This document shows positions 56,580 through 64,000 of a stretch of DNA of 64,000 nucleotides, piece by piece. This DNA comes from Seonamhaeicola maritimus (lineage in GTDB: Bacteria; Bacteroidota; Bacteroidia; Flavobacteriales; Flavobacteriaceae), in contig NZ_VRKQ01000018.1 in the NCBI RefSeq assembly GCF_008056315.1, positions 375,772-439,771 on the forward strand, read 5' to 3'. Both the position numbers and the translations under genes were made by a program. The number at the start of each line of letters is the position of its first letter. Position 1 is the first letter of the stretch. The notes under the pieces are model-generated. The model did no database searches and had not been told where the DNA came from. It was given only the letters and a program-made list of their open reading frames with translations.

Positions 56580-59432
56580 ATGCAAAAACTATCGTTTCTG
56601 TTAGGAATTCTGCTTCTCACTTGTAGTAGTGTGAATGCGCAAAAAATTGAAGGTGCATTAAAAAAATGGCACAAAATAACCCTAAGTTTTGAAGGTGATC
56701 AATTAAGTGAAAGTGATGAAAACAATCCGTTTTTAAACTATCGTTTAAATGTCATTTTTAAGAATAAAAATAAAACTATGATTGTTCCTGGTTTTTTCGC
56801 TGCCGATGGAAATGCAGGAGAGACTAGTGCAAAATCAGGAAATATCTGGAAAGTAAGGTTTATGCCAGATGAAGTAGGCGAGTGGTCTTATGAAGTTTCT
56901 TTTAGAAAAGGTGAGAATATAGCGGTTAATGATGATATTCATGCAGGTGAAGCAGTAGCTTTTGATGGAGCTAAAGGTAAATTTATAATAGGAGAATCTG
57001 ATAACGATGGTTCTGCTTTCAGAACAAAAGGAAGATTAAAATATACGGGTGACCGATATTTAAGATATGCAGATTCAAAAGAAGCATTTTTAAAAGGAGG
57101 AGCTGATAGTCCTGAGAGTTTTTTAGGGTATTATGAGTTTGATCAAACCCCAGCTTCTCATAAATATGAAGCTCATGCAAGTGATTGGAAAGAAGGTAAT
57201 CCAACATGGCAAAATGGTAAAGGTAAAAATATTATTGGAGCTTTAAATTATTTGGCTTCTGAAGGGATGAACTCTGTTTATTTCTTAACAATGAATGTTC
57301 AAGGAGATGGGAAAGATGTATGGCCTTGGACTAATAGACACGAGCGTTACCGATTTGACTGTAGTAAGTTAGATCAGTGGGAAGTTGTGTTTGATTATAT
57401 GGATGATTTAGGGTTAATGCTCCATATAGTAACTCAAGAAACAGAGAACGAATTACTTTTAGATATTGGTGAAACAAAAACACAACGTAAACTGTATTAC
57501 CGTGAATTAATTGCTCGTTTTTCACATCATTTAGCTATTACCTGGAATTTAGGTGAAGAGAATGGTCCGTTACATTGGACTCCTAAGGGACAAACAGATA
57601 AGGATAGAAAGGCCATGGCTAAATATATAAAAACCCATGACCCTTATCAGAATTTTGTGGTATTACATACTCATGCGTCAACACCTGCACAAGACTTGTT
57701 TTTAACGCCGCTTTTAGGTTATGAATATTTAGATGGTCCTTCAATGCAAACACACTATCCGGTGAATGTACACGATATAACTGTGAAATGGATAAATGAA
57801 TCAGGTAAATTTGGTAAACAATGGGTAGTTTGTCAAGATGAGATTGGGCCTGCTAGTACAGGTGCTAAACCGGATGCCGATGATCCTGAACATAACGATA
57901 TTAGAGCTGAAGTGCTTTGGGGTAATTTAATGGCAGGAGGCGCTGGCGTAGAATGGTATTTTGGATACAAATTTGCACATCATGATTTAACTTGTGAAGA
58001 TTGGAGATCCCGCAATAATGTTTGGGATCAAACACGTTTTGCCTTGGAATTTTTTAATAATTATCTACCATTTGAAACAATGACTTCAAATGATGGACTT
58101 ACTAAAAATGAACATGATTATGTATACGCTAAAAAAGGTTCAATTTACGCTGTTTATTTACCTAAAATAGAAGAAACTAAATTAGATTTATCCGGAATAA
58201 AAGCAAAGTTTTCCGTGAAATGGTATAATCCAAGAACAGGTGGTGCTCTTTTAACAGGAAGTACAAAAACTATAAAAGGTGGTGGCCTTGTTTCTATTGG
58301 AACACCTCCATCGGCGGAAGGAGATTGGGTAGCCTTGATTCAAAATAAGTCAAAAAAGAAAGTCGTTGCCACTCCAAATAACAGCATAACCATAAATGCT
58401 ATTGGAGACTTCGAAATTGATAAAACTTCCGAAGCAATTTATTATAAAGAAGAAAAAAGAGGAACATTTGCTATTAACGCTGGTAACAAAAGTCAAAGAG
58501 ATAAATTTGCGAGTGCCTCTTCCATTTTTAAAGGGGAAACAGGCTATTATTCTGGTGAGTTGAATACAATGGCCGAAAATGATGGGGAATCAACTTATTT
58601 TATTACTGTCAATAAACAAAAAATGAAATTTCTTAAAAATCCTCAAACTCCAGAATCATTTAAAAACACAAGTTTGGCGGTAGGTAAGTTATATTTGAAA
58701 AAGGGTGATACTATTAAAATAGCTTCAAAAGCTTTAACTAATGGTAAGATTCCAGAGGCTGATGAAACTGCTTGGTCTCGTGGTAGATGGAAATCTTTAA
58801 GATTGACACCCGTGATTTTCGATTTAAATGAAAAGTTAGAAGATGTAGAAGCTTTTGAAGAAAAAAATGGTTTGCTAGCAGTTGAAGGCGAAGCATTTCA
58901 TTACAATTCAAATAATGGAAGTCCAAGAAAATTCTATGTACATGAAAAAGGAGGAAAGTTCCCTTTTACCAGTCATGACGACCACTTAAAGGGAGCTAGT
59001 GGTGATGCTTATATTGAAGCTATGCCTGATACAAGAAAAACACATGATGATAAGTTGATTGTGGGTGAAAACTTTTTTCCGGTTCCAGGAATCGGCGGTA
59101 TGGTATCTTATAAAGTGAAAATCAACACTCCAGGAACTTATTATGTTTGGGTAAGAGCTTATTCTACTGGACCAGAAGATAATGGTTTACATGTTGGTGT
59201 AAATGGCGAATGGCCTGAAAGCGGACAAAGAATTCAACTTTGTAAAGGAAAGCATAATTGGACTTGGTCTTCAGCACAACGTGTTCCTGAAAACCATTGT
59301 GGATATGCACAAACAATTACATTAACATTTGATAAAGCCGATGAATACATTGTTTCTTTCTCTATGAGAGAAGATGGTTTTGAACTAGATAAGTGGATGT
59401 TAGTAAAAGATAAAAGCTACATTCCAGAATAA
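56580..59432 (+). CDS. DUF5060 glycoside hydrolase-like protein
   Basis: 950 residues with a signal peptide (about 1-20, CSSVNAQ). An N-terminal DUF5060 beta-sandwich (about 22-140) is followed by a TIM barrel (about 150-480) in which E326/E327 (TWNLGEENG, beta-4 type) and E421 (VVCQDEIGP, beta-7 type) are the likely acid/base and nucleophile, as in clan GH-A. A collagen-binding-like domain (PRTGGALLTGSTKTI) and a C-terminal carbohydrate-binding-like domain (about 760-950) follow. It would release the sugar that the operon then metabolises. It is the last gene of the operon, 38 bp after the oxidoreductase. Confidence 0.85.
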   Translation: MQKLSFLLGILLLTCSSVNAQKIEGALKKWHKITLSFEGDQLSESDENNPFLNYRLNVIFKNKNKTMIVPGFFAADGNAGETSAKSGNIWKVRFMPDEVGEWSYEVSFRKGENIAVNDDIHAGEAVAFDGAKGKFIIGESDNDGSAFRTKGRLKYTGDRYLRYADSKEAFLKGGADSPESFLGYYEFDQTPASHKYEAHASDWKEGNPTWQNGKGKNIIGALNYLASEGMNSVYFLTMNVQGDGKDVWPWTNRHERYRFDCSKLDQWEVVFDYMDDLGLMLHIVTQETENELLLDIGETKTQRKLYYRELIARFSHHLAITWNLGEENGPLHWTPKGQTDKDRKAMAKYIKTHDPYQNFVVLHTHASTPAQDLFLTPLLGYEYLDGPSMQTHYPVNVHDITVKWINESGKFGKQWVVCQDEIGPASTGAKPDADDPEHNDIRAEVLWGNLMAGGAGVEWYFGYKFAHHDLTCEDWRSRNNVWDQTRFALEFFNNYLPFETMTSNDGLTKNEHDYVYAKKGSIYAVYLPKIEETKLDLSGIKAKFSVKWYNPRTGGALLTGSTKTIKGGGLVSIGTPPSAEGDWVALIQNKSKKKVVATPNNSITINAIGDFEIDKTSEAIYYKEEKRGTFAINAGNKSQRDKFASASSIFKGETGYYSGELNTMAENDGESTYFITVNKQKMKFLKNPQTPESFKNTSLAVGKLYLKKGDTIKIASKALTNGKIPEADETAWSRGRWKSLRLTPVIFDLNEKLEDVEAFEEKNGLLAVEGEAFHYNSNNGSPRKFYVHEKGGKFPFTSHDDHLKGASGDAYIEAMPDTRKTHDDKLIVGENFFPVPGIGGMVSYKVKINTPGTYYVWVRAYSTGPEDNGLHVGVNGEWPESGQRIQLCKGKHNWTWSSAQRVPENHCGYAQTITLTFDKADEYIVSFSMREDGFELDKWMLVKDKSYIPE

Positions 59433-59463
59433 TAGATAAGAATTATTTTTAATTAGTTAGAAA

Positions 59464-59496
59464 GAAGGTGTTAAGCTGAAATGGTTTAACGCCTTC
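59464..59496. terminator. Possible bidirectional terminator between DUF5060 and the barrel receptor
   Basis: GAAGGTGTTAA (59464-59474) and TTAACGCCTTC (59486-59496) pair with one G-U mismatch around an 11-nt loop. The right arm overlaps the last codons of the minus-strand receptor gene. The T-runs are weak. Confidence 0.4.
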
Positions 59497-61891
59497 TTCC
59501 GCCACCACTTTGTTTTCCTCCATACTCCATAGCCTCACCTTTTCCAAAACCGTAGCTAAATCCAAATATGATGAACCGACCTCTTTGATTTTGGTTAAAT
59601 AAATAAAAGTCATCTTGAATTGTTTCAAATTCTTCTATTCGAGAGGCGAAAACATCTCGAACACTAATGCTAATAGTGCCTTTATCTTTTAGAACTTTTT
59701 TTCTTAATCCTAAATCAGCAAAAAGAATTTCAGCAGTTTTACCCTGCACTGTTTTGGTACCTGAGCGGTAATTTCCTGTAATTTCAAAATCAATATCTCC
59801 CGGAAAACCAATTTTACTAGTCAATTTTCCAGACCATTGGTCAGCATTAAAATCTATAGAAGTACCTTCAAACTCACCTTTACGCTTAAAGTAATTATAG
59901 TTAAAATCTCCATTAAATACTAGCCATTTCGCAACGGGATACTTACCATTAACTTCAATACCTAAAGCATCATTAGTACCAATATTATACGGCTTATATG
60001 TGTTCACATTATCTTCGAAAGTTGAAATTCTTCTTTCTATAGCATCGGTAGTATACCTGTAATATACTCCAAAGTTTAAGGATGCTTTACCTAAATTGTA
60101 AATATTGGTTAATTCATAAGAATCTGTGAATTCTGGTTGTAAATCAGGGTTCCCGGTTCTAATATTAAAGTTGTTTCTAATATTAAAAAATGGATTTAAA
60201 TCACGCCAATTTGGTCTTGATATACGCCTTGAATAGCCTATTTGTAATGAATAACTGTCACTAAGTTTATAGGAAGAATGAAAACTCGGAAATAGGTTTA
60301 AATAGTTTTGATCATTATTTTCATTGGTATCAGCAAGCAAAGTTTCAATGTCTGTATTTTCTATACGCAATCCCAACTTAATACCCCATTTTTCTCCTTC
60401 ATAAGCTGCGGTTCCGTAAACACCCAATACGTTTTGATCAAATTCAAAAATATTGGTTTGATTGGGATCTGTTTCATAAACATTTCCAACTAAATCTTGA
60501 ACTTCATAATCATTAGTAGTATTATCTAACACATATTGACCACCGGTTTCAATGGTGAATTTTTCGTTGTAAGGTTTTGTATAGTCTAATTTAAAGGTGT
60601 AGTTAGCATTTTTGTAGTCGGTGCGGGTTTTTTGATCTGCATCTCTGTCAGGACCAGCAAGGGTTACATCATTAAAATCAGAAGATTGGTCTTTTCCAAA
60701 AAACCGGCCTAAGGCACTAAATAGGAGCATGTGATCCTCGTGGTCATCAAAATCTTTTTTGTATTGTAGCTCATATTGATACCTCGGATTTGTAGCTTCT
60801 GTTTCTTCAGTCCTCTTCCAGATAGACCGTTCCGTGCCATCAAACAAATCAAAATCAAAACTTGAGGGTTGTTCTTCAATTTCGTATGCAAAACTACCTG
60901 AAAGCGTTAATATATTGTTCTCGTTAATATGATAATCTGTCCCTAAGATGATATTATAATAAGTCTCATTTCTATATTCAGTCCCATTAGATTTTAAAGT
61001 TGTATTCTCAATTAAATCTCTGTTGATACTTTTTCTATGATTTGGCAATTCTTGGTAACCAATACCTATTTGACTAAAAAGATTAAATTTCTCTGTACGT
61101 CTATTTAAACTCATACCGAAACTGTAATTTGAAGGGTCTCCAATATTAACACTTGCAGATCCGTTCAAACCTTTACGCTCTTCCTTCTTCAGAATGATAT
61201 TTATGATTCCCGAAGTTCCTTCTGCATCATATTTAGCAGATGGATTGGTAATTACCTCTACACGTTCCATCATATCTGCTGTAATAGTTCCCAGTGTATT
61301 TCCACTGTCACTGGCAATTATTGATGGTTTACCATTAATAAGTATTTGTACTCCCTGACTACCACGAAGACTAATAGCGCCTTCTATATTTACATTTACA
61401 GACGGCACGTTGTTTAAAACCTCTAACGCACTGGCTCCGGTAGAACTTAAATCTTTGCCAATGTTAAAAATACGTTTATCTAACTTAAATTCGGTTTTAG
61501 ATATTTCTGCTTCAACAACCACTTCGTTAAGTTGTTCTAAATCTTCTTCAATTGTTATATTACCTAGTTGAATTTTTCCTTTTGCTATTTTAAAATCTTT
61601 AATAGATTTCGTTTTAAATCCAATAAAACTAACTTCTATATAAAAGTTTGAAGCTTCAGTTTCTAGCTTAAAAGTACCATCATCCTGGGTGGTTGTACCG
61701 GTTAAATTATTTTTAGTTTCATGCTCAACCAAAATTACAGTCGCGAATGCTACTGGTTGATTGGTTGAAGATTCTAAAACTTTTCCTGTAATACTGATAT
61801 TTTTACTTTGGCCAAAAAGAGTAAAAAGAGAAAGTAGAAAAAAAATAATAGTTAAGCCAATTGACTTACTATTTTTAAAAACTAAAAGCAT
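59486..61891 (-). CDS. Outer-membrane beta-barrel receptor (OMP_b-brl_3, TonB-dependent type)
   Basis: 801 residues. Signal peptide (about 1-28, LFGQS), carboxypeptidase-regulatory-like domain (about 30-115, ITGKVLESSTNQPVAFATVI quoted in part), plug (about 120-235, VEVITNPSAKYDAEGTSGIINIILKK quoted in part: NPSAKYDAEGTSG), then an outer-membrane beta-barrel family 3 domain to the C-terminus, ending in a glycine/arginine-rich tail. No SusD partner is adjacent, so it does not look like a polysaccharide importer; transport or an enzyme-like role in the outer membrane is open. It faces away from the M16 peptidase gene. Confidence 0.88.
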   Translation of the reverse strand: MLLVFKNSKSIGLTIIFFLLSLFTLFGQSKNISITGKVLESSTNQPVAFATVILVEHETKNNLTGTTTQDDGTFKLETEASNFYIEVSFIGFKTKSIKDFKIAKGKIQLGNITIEEDLEQLNEVVVEAEISKTEFKLDKRIFNIGKDLSSTGASALEVLNNVPSVNVNIEGAISLRGSQGVQILINGKPSIIASDSGNTLGTITADMMERVEVITNPSAKYDAEGTSGIINIILKKEERKGLNGSASVNIGDPSNYSFGMSLNRRTEKFNLFSQIGIGYQELPNHRKSINRDLIENTTLKSNGTEYRNETYYNIILGTDYHINENNILTLSGSFAYEIEEQPSSFDFDLFDGTERSIWKRTEETEATNPRYQYELQYKKDFDDHEDHMLLFSALGRFFGKDQSSDFNDVTLAGPDRDADQKTRTDYKNANYTFKLDYTKPYNEKFTIETGGQYVLDNTTNDYEVQDLVGNVYETDPNQTNIFEFDQNVLGVYGTAAYEGEKWGIKLGLRIENTDIETLLADTNENNDQNYLNLFPSFHSSYKLSDSYSLQIGYSRRISRPNWRDLNPFFNIRNNFNIRTGNPDLQPEFTDSYELTNIYNLGKASLNFGVYYRYTTDAIERRISTFEDNVNTYKPYNIGTNDALGIEVNGKYPVAKWLVFNGDFNYNYFKRKGEFEGTSIDFNADQWSGKLTSKIGFPGDIDFEITGNYRSGTKTVQGKTAEILFADLGLRKKVLKDKGTISISVRDVFASRIEEFETIQDDFYLFNQNQRGRFIIFGFSYGFGKGEAMEYGGKQSGGGRRR

Positions 61892-61911
61892 ATATTAATT
61901 AAATTGAAAAA

Positions 61912-61919
61912 CAAATATA
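61912..61919 (-). promoter_or_regulatory. -7 box of the barrel receptor gene
   Basis: CAAATATA on the plus strand reads TATATTTG on the minus strand, 21 bp before the start codon, implying a leader of about 15 nt. Confidence 0.45.
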
Positions 61920-62159
61920 AGTAGTGGGGTTTATTTAACTACACATTATAACAAATCATTAAGAAAATAAGTTTAGAATAATTTAGAAATAAAAATCAAA
62001 ATAGTAGGATCATTTTCAAATCCTTCACGTATTTTCTGAAAGGCAATACGCATTTGAGGTTCTACTTTTTATAATTATAACAAATTTTAACATTTCATTA
62101 ATAAGGGGTTTTGATTTATAATACGTCTTTTATATAAACATAAAAACCTGAAATACAAA

Positions 62160-64000
62160 ATGAGAAAATTATCAGCTATAATATGCTTATTTTTTAGTTT
62201 AAGTATAATAGCGCAAGATTTAAGCGCACCAATCCCGGTAGACCAAAGCATAAAAAAAGGAGTTTTACCAAATGGTCTTACCTATTATATAAAGAGTACA
62301 GATGTAGTAAAAGATGCTGCTAGTTATTATATAATTCAAAATGTAGGTTCTGTCTTAGAAAACGATGACCAACAAGGATTAGCTCACTTTTTAGAGCATA
62401 TGGCATTTAATGGAACCGAGAATTTTAAAGGAAAAGGAATCTTAAACACGTTTCAGGAAAAAGGCTTAGTTTTTGGTAGGGATATAAACGCCTACACCGG
62501 TTTTGATGAAACTGTTTACAATATAGACAATGTACCTACAGAGCCAGAACTTATAGACAAAGGATTACTGGTATTACATGATTGGTGTAATTATTTATTG
62601 TTGACCGATGATGAAATAGATGCTGAAAGAGGAGTAATAAAGGAGGAGTGGAGAACACGCCAAAATGGACAAATGAGATTATATCAAACCTCACTTCCAA
62701 TAACATTTAATCATTCAGTATATTCGGATAGATTGCCAATAGGTTTGATGAGAATTGTAGAGAATTTTGAATATAAAGCTTTACGTGATTTTTATCATGA
62801 TTGGTACCGTACAGACTTACAGGCTATTGCTATTGTTGGAGATATTAATGTTAACGAAATTGAAAGCAAAATAAAAAATCTATTCTCTATAATTCCAGCT
62901 ATAGAAAACCCCAGGGAGCGTTTTATTGTTGAAGTTCCTGAAAATAGCGAGATGCTTTATAGCTTAGGAATGGATAAAGAAATTTCTACATCTATGTTAG
63001 ATTTTGGGATTCGTCATAAAAAATCATTAAAAGATCAAACGGTAGAAGATTTAAAAGCATCGCTTTTAGAATCTATGGCTACTCAAATGCTGTCTGCAAG
63101 AATTAATGAAGAAGCTCAAAAACCAGATGCATCGTTTTTGGGAGCTAGAGCAGGTTACAGATCTATGGCAAGAGCTAATAATGCTTTTGGAATAAGAATT
63201 GCCCCTAAACCAGGGCAACAACAGCAAGCTTTTGCAGCTGTATTAACTGAAGTGGTAAGAGCTGTTAAGTTTGGCTATACATCATCAGAAATTAATAGAA
63301 CTATTAAGGAGTTTTCAAATTATTATGAAACTCAAATAGCTAAGAAAGATGATAAAAGACATGGTTCAATAATTAATCTTATTAAAGATGATTATCTAAA
63401 CAATAAGACTATTGCAGATATTGCAAAGGAATATGAAATTACTAAACAATTATTTGAGTCATTCACTCCAGAAGCTTTACATAATACCATTAAAAGATTG
63501 TATTCTAAAAATAACCGATACCTTAATGTAACTGGTGTTGAAGGTAAAAACAACTTAACCGAAGCCCAGGCTAAGGAAATTATTCAATTGGTTGAAAATG
63601 ATCCAAAAATCACGGCTTATACAGAAGCTTTTGATGGTAAAACATTAATTTCTGGCTTAACCATTAACGAAGGAAGTATTGTTAAAACTGAAAACAATGC
63701 TGACTTGGGCTCAACAACTTATACCCTAAGTAATGGCATTAAAGTACATTACAAATTTGTTGATAAGCAGAAAAATACGGTAGCTTTTAATGCAATTAGT
63801 TATGGAGGAAATTCGTTAATAAGTGATGAAGATTTGCCTTCAGCTAATTTGTTGGGAAACATAATTCAAATGTCTGGATTAGGAGATTACTCAGCAACAG
63901 AATTACCTAAAGTTTTAGCGGGTAAAACGGCTACTATGTCTCCAAGTTTAGGAGAAACTACAGAAAACTTAAAAGGGTCTTCTACAACTAAAGATGTAGA
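62160..64000 (+). CDS. M16 family zinc metallopeptidase (3' end outside window)
   Basis: Starts at ATG 62160 and remains open to the end of the window (>613 codons). Signal peptide (about 1-19, SLSIIAQD), then an M16 domain with the zinc-binding HFLEH motif (H76, E79, H80) and the downstream glutamate cluster ERGVIKEEWR. The C-terminal inactive half-domain begins near SNNRYLNVTG (about 440-460). The family includes insulinase/pitrilysin-type peptidases that degrade small peptides; in Bacteroidota they are often periplasmic. No neighbour indicates its role. Confidence 0.92.
   Translation, partial: MRKLSAIICLFFSLSIIAQDLSAPIPVDQSIKKGVLPNGLTYYIKSTDVVKDAASYYIIQNVGSVLENDDQQGLAHFLEHMAFNGTENFKGKGILNTFQEKGLVFGRDINAYTGFDETVYNIDNVPTEPELIDKGLLVLHDWCNYLLLTDDEIDAERGVIKEEWRTRQNGQMRLYQTSLPITFNHSVYSDRLPIGLMRIVENFEYKALRDFYHDWYRTDLQAIAIVGDINVNEIESKIKNLFSIIPAIENPRERFIVEVPENSEMLYSLGMDKEISTSMLDFGIRHKKSLKDQTVEDLKASLLESMATQMLSARINEEAQKPDASFLGARAGYRSMARANNAFGIRIAPKPGQQQQAFAAVLTEVVRAVKFGYTSSEINRTIKEFSNYYETQIAKKDDKRHGSIINLIKDDYLNNKTIADIAKEYEITKQLFESFTPEALHNTIKRLYSKNNRYLNVTGVEGKNNLTEAQAKEIIQLVENDPKITAYTEAFDGKTLISGLTINEGSIVKTENNADLGSTTYTLSNGIKVHYKFVDKQKNTVAFNAISYGGNSLISDEDLPSANLLGNIIQMSGLGDYSATELPKVLAGKTATMSPSLGETTENLKGSSTTKDV

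Noticed and set aside
47478-59432. Calling the LacI locus a classical polysaccharide utilisation locus
   Set aside because: No SusC/SusD pair or hybrid two-component regulator is present in the locus; the receptor at 59486-61891 is of the OMP_b-brl_3 type, lacks SusD and faces the other way.

Overview
The window is a compact, AT-rich chromosomal segment with about 53 protein genes and no rRNA, tRNA, CRISPR array or insertion sequence that I could see. Several features point to a marine, polysaccharide-degrading member of the Flavobacteriaceae (Bacteroidota): TAnnTTTG-type -7 boxes, weak Shine-Dalgarno signals, a TonB-linked outer-membrane receptor and plug proteins, a bacillithiol-system protein (YtxJ), a menaquinone gene set, several lipoproteins, sulfatases of the formylglycine type and a GH16 enzyme of the agarase/porphyranase type. 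Genus-level assignment is not possible from the sequence alone.

Layout. 1-3.5 kb: end of a nitrate-type ABC importer (permease, two unequal ATPases) and an outer-membrane alginate_exp-type porin. 3.7-8.7 kb: a carboxypeptidase-regulatory-domain protein, a transglutaminase-like protein, YifB/ComM, a YfcC-type carrier and YecH. 8.8-16.7 kb: LacZ-type beta-galactosidase, a DUF2891 protein and a tricorn-type S41 protease. 16.7-20.3 kb: an Nramp-fold transporter lacking the metal-binding residues, joined to the 5-oxoprolinase genes pxpA, pxpB and pxpC. 20.4-24 kb: sulfatase, PhoD-like phosphatase and a lipoprotein. 24-26.7 kb (minus): SixA-like phosphatase, deoD, deoC and a degenerate second deoC. 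27.1-29.7 kb: clpB. 29.9-33.9 kb: ytxJ with an apparent frameshift at its 5' end, AraC/GyrI regulator, DUF1080 lipoprotein, YdhR-like protein, an orphan TonB plug protein and a GNAT enzyme. 34-37.5 kb: hotdog thioesterase, isochorismate synthase and menD. 37.6-43.2 kb: DUF2853, CvfB-like protein, GH16, mnmE, serine hydrolase and DUF2188. 43.3-47.5 kb: two sulfatases and an SDR enzyme. 47.5-59.4 kb: a LacI-controlled sugar-acid locus. 59.5-64 kb: an outer-membrane beta-barrel receptor and the start of an M16 peptidase.

The most coherent candidate for an undescribed system is the LacI locus. GH3 and lacI read leftward. A six-gene operon reads rightward: isopropylmalate/tartrate-type dehydrogenase, cyclase-family hydrolase, DUF1537 four-carbon acid sugar kinase, MFS carrier, Gfo/Idh/MocA oxidoreductase and DUF5060 hydrolase. 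Two identical 20-bp operator-like repeats 104 bp apart flank the rightward promoter, and one overlaps the predicted -33 region of lacI. I infer an autoregulated pathway that frees a sugar from a glycan, oxidises it to a sugar acid, phosphorylates it and decarboxylates it. The oxidative decarboxylase family differs from the PdxA2 or OtnC partner normally found with DUF1537 kinases.

Other points worth attention are the consensus/degenerate split in the two nitrate-type ATPases, the Nramp-fold protein in the 5-oxoprolinase operon, the DeoC paralogue that has lost an active-site lysine, the broken ytxJ 5' end, and the palindromes in front of the orphan plug gene and yecH.
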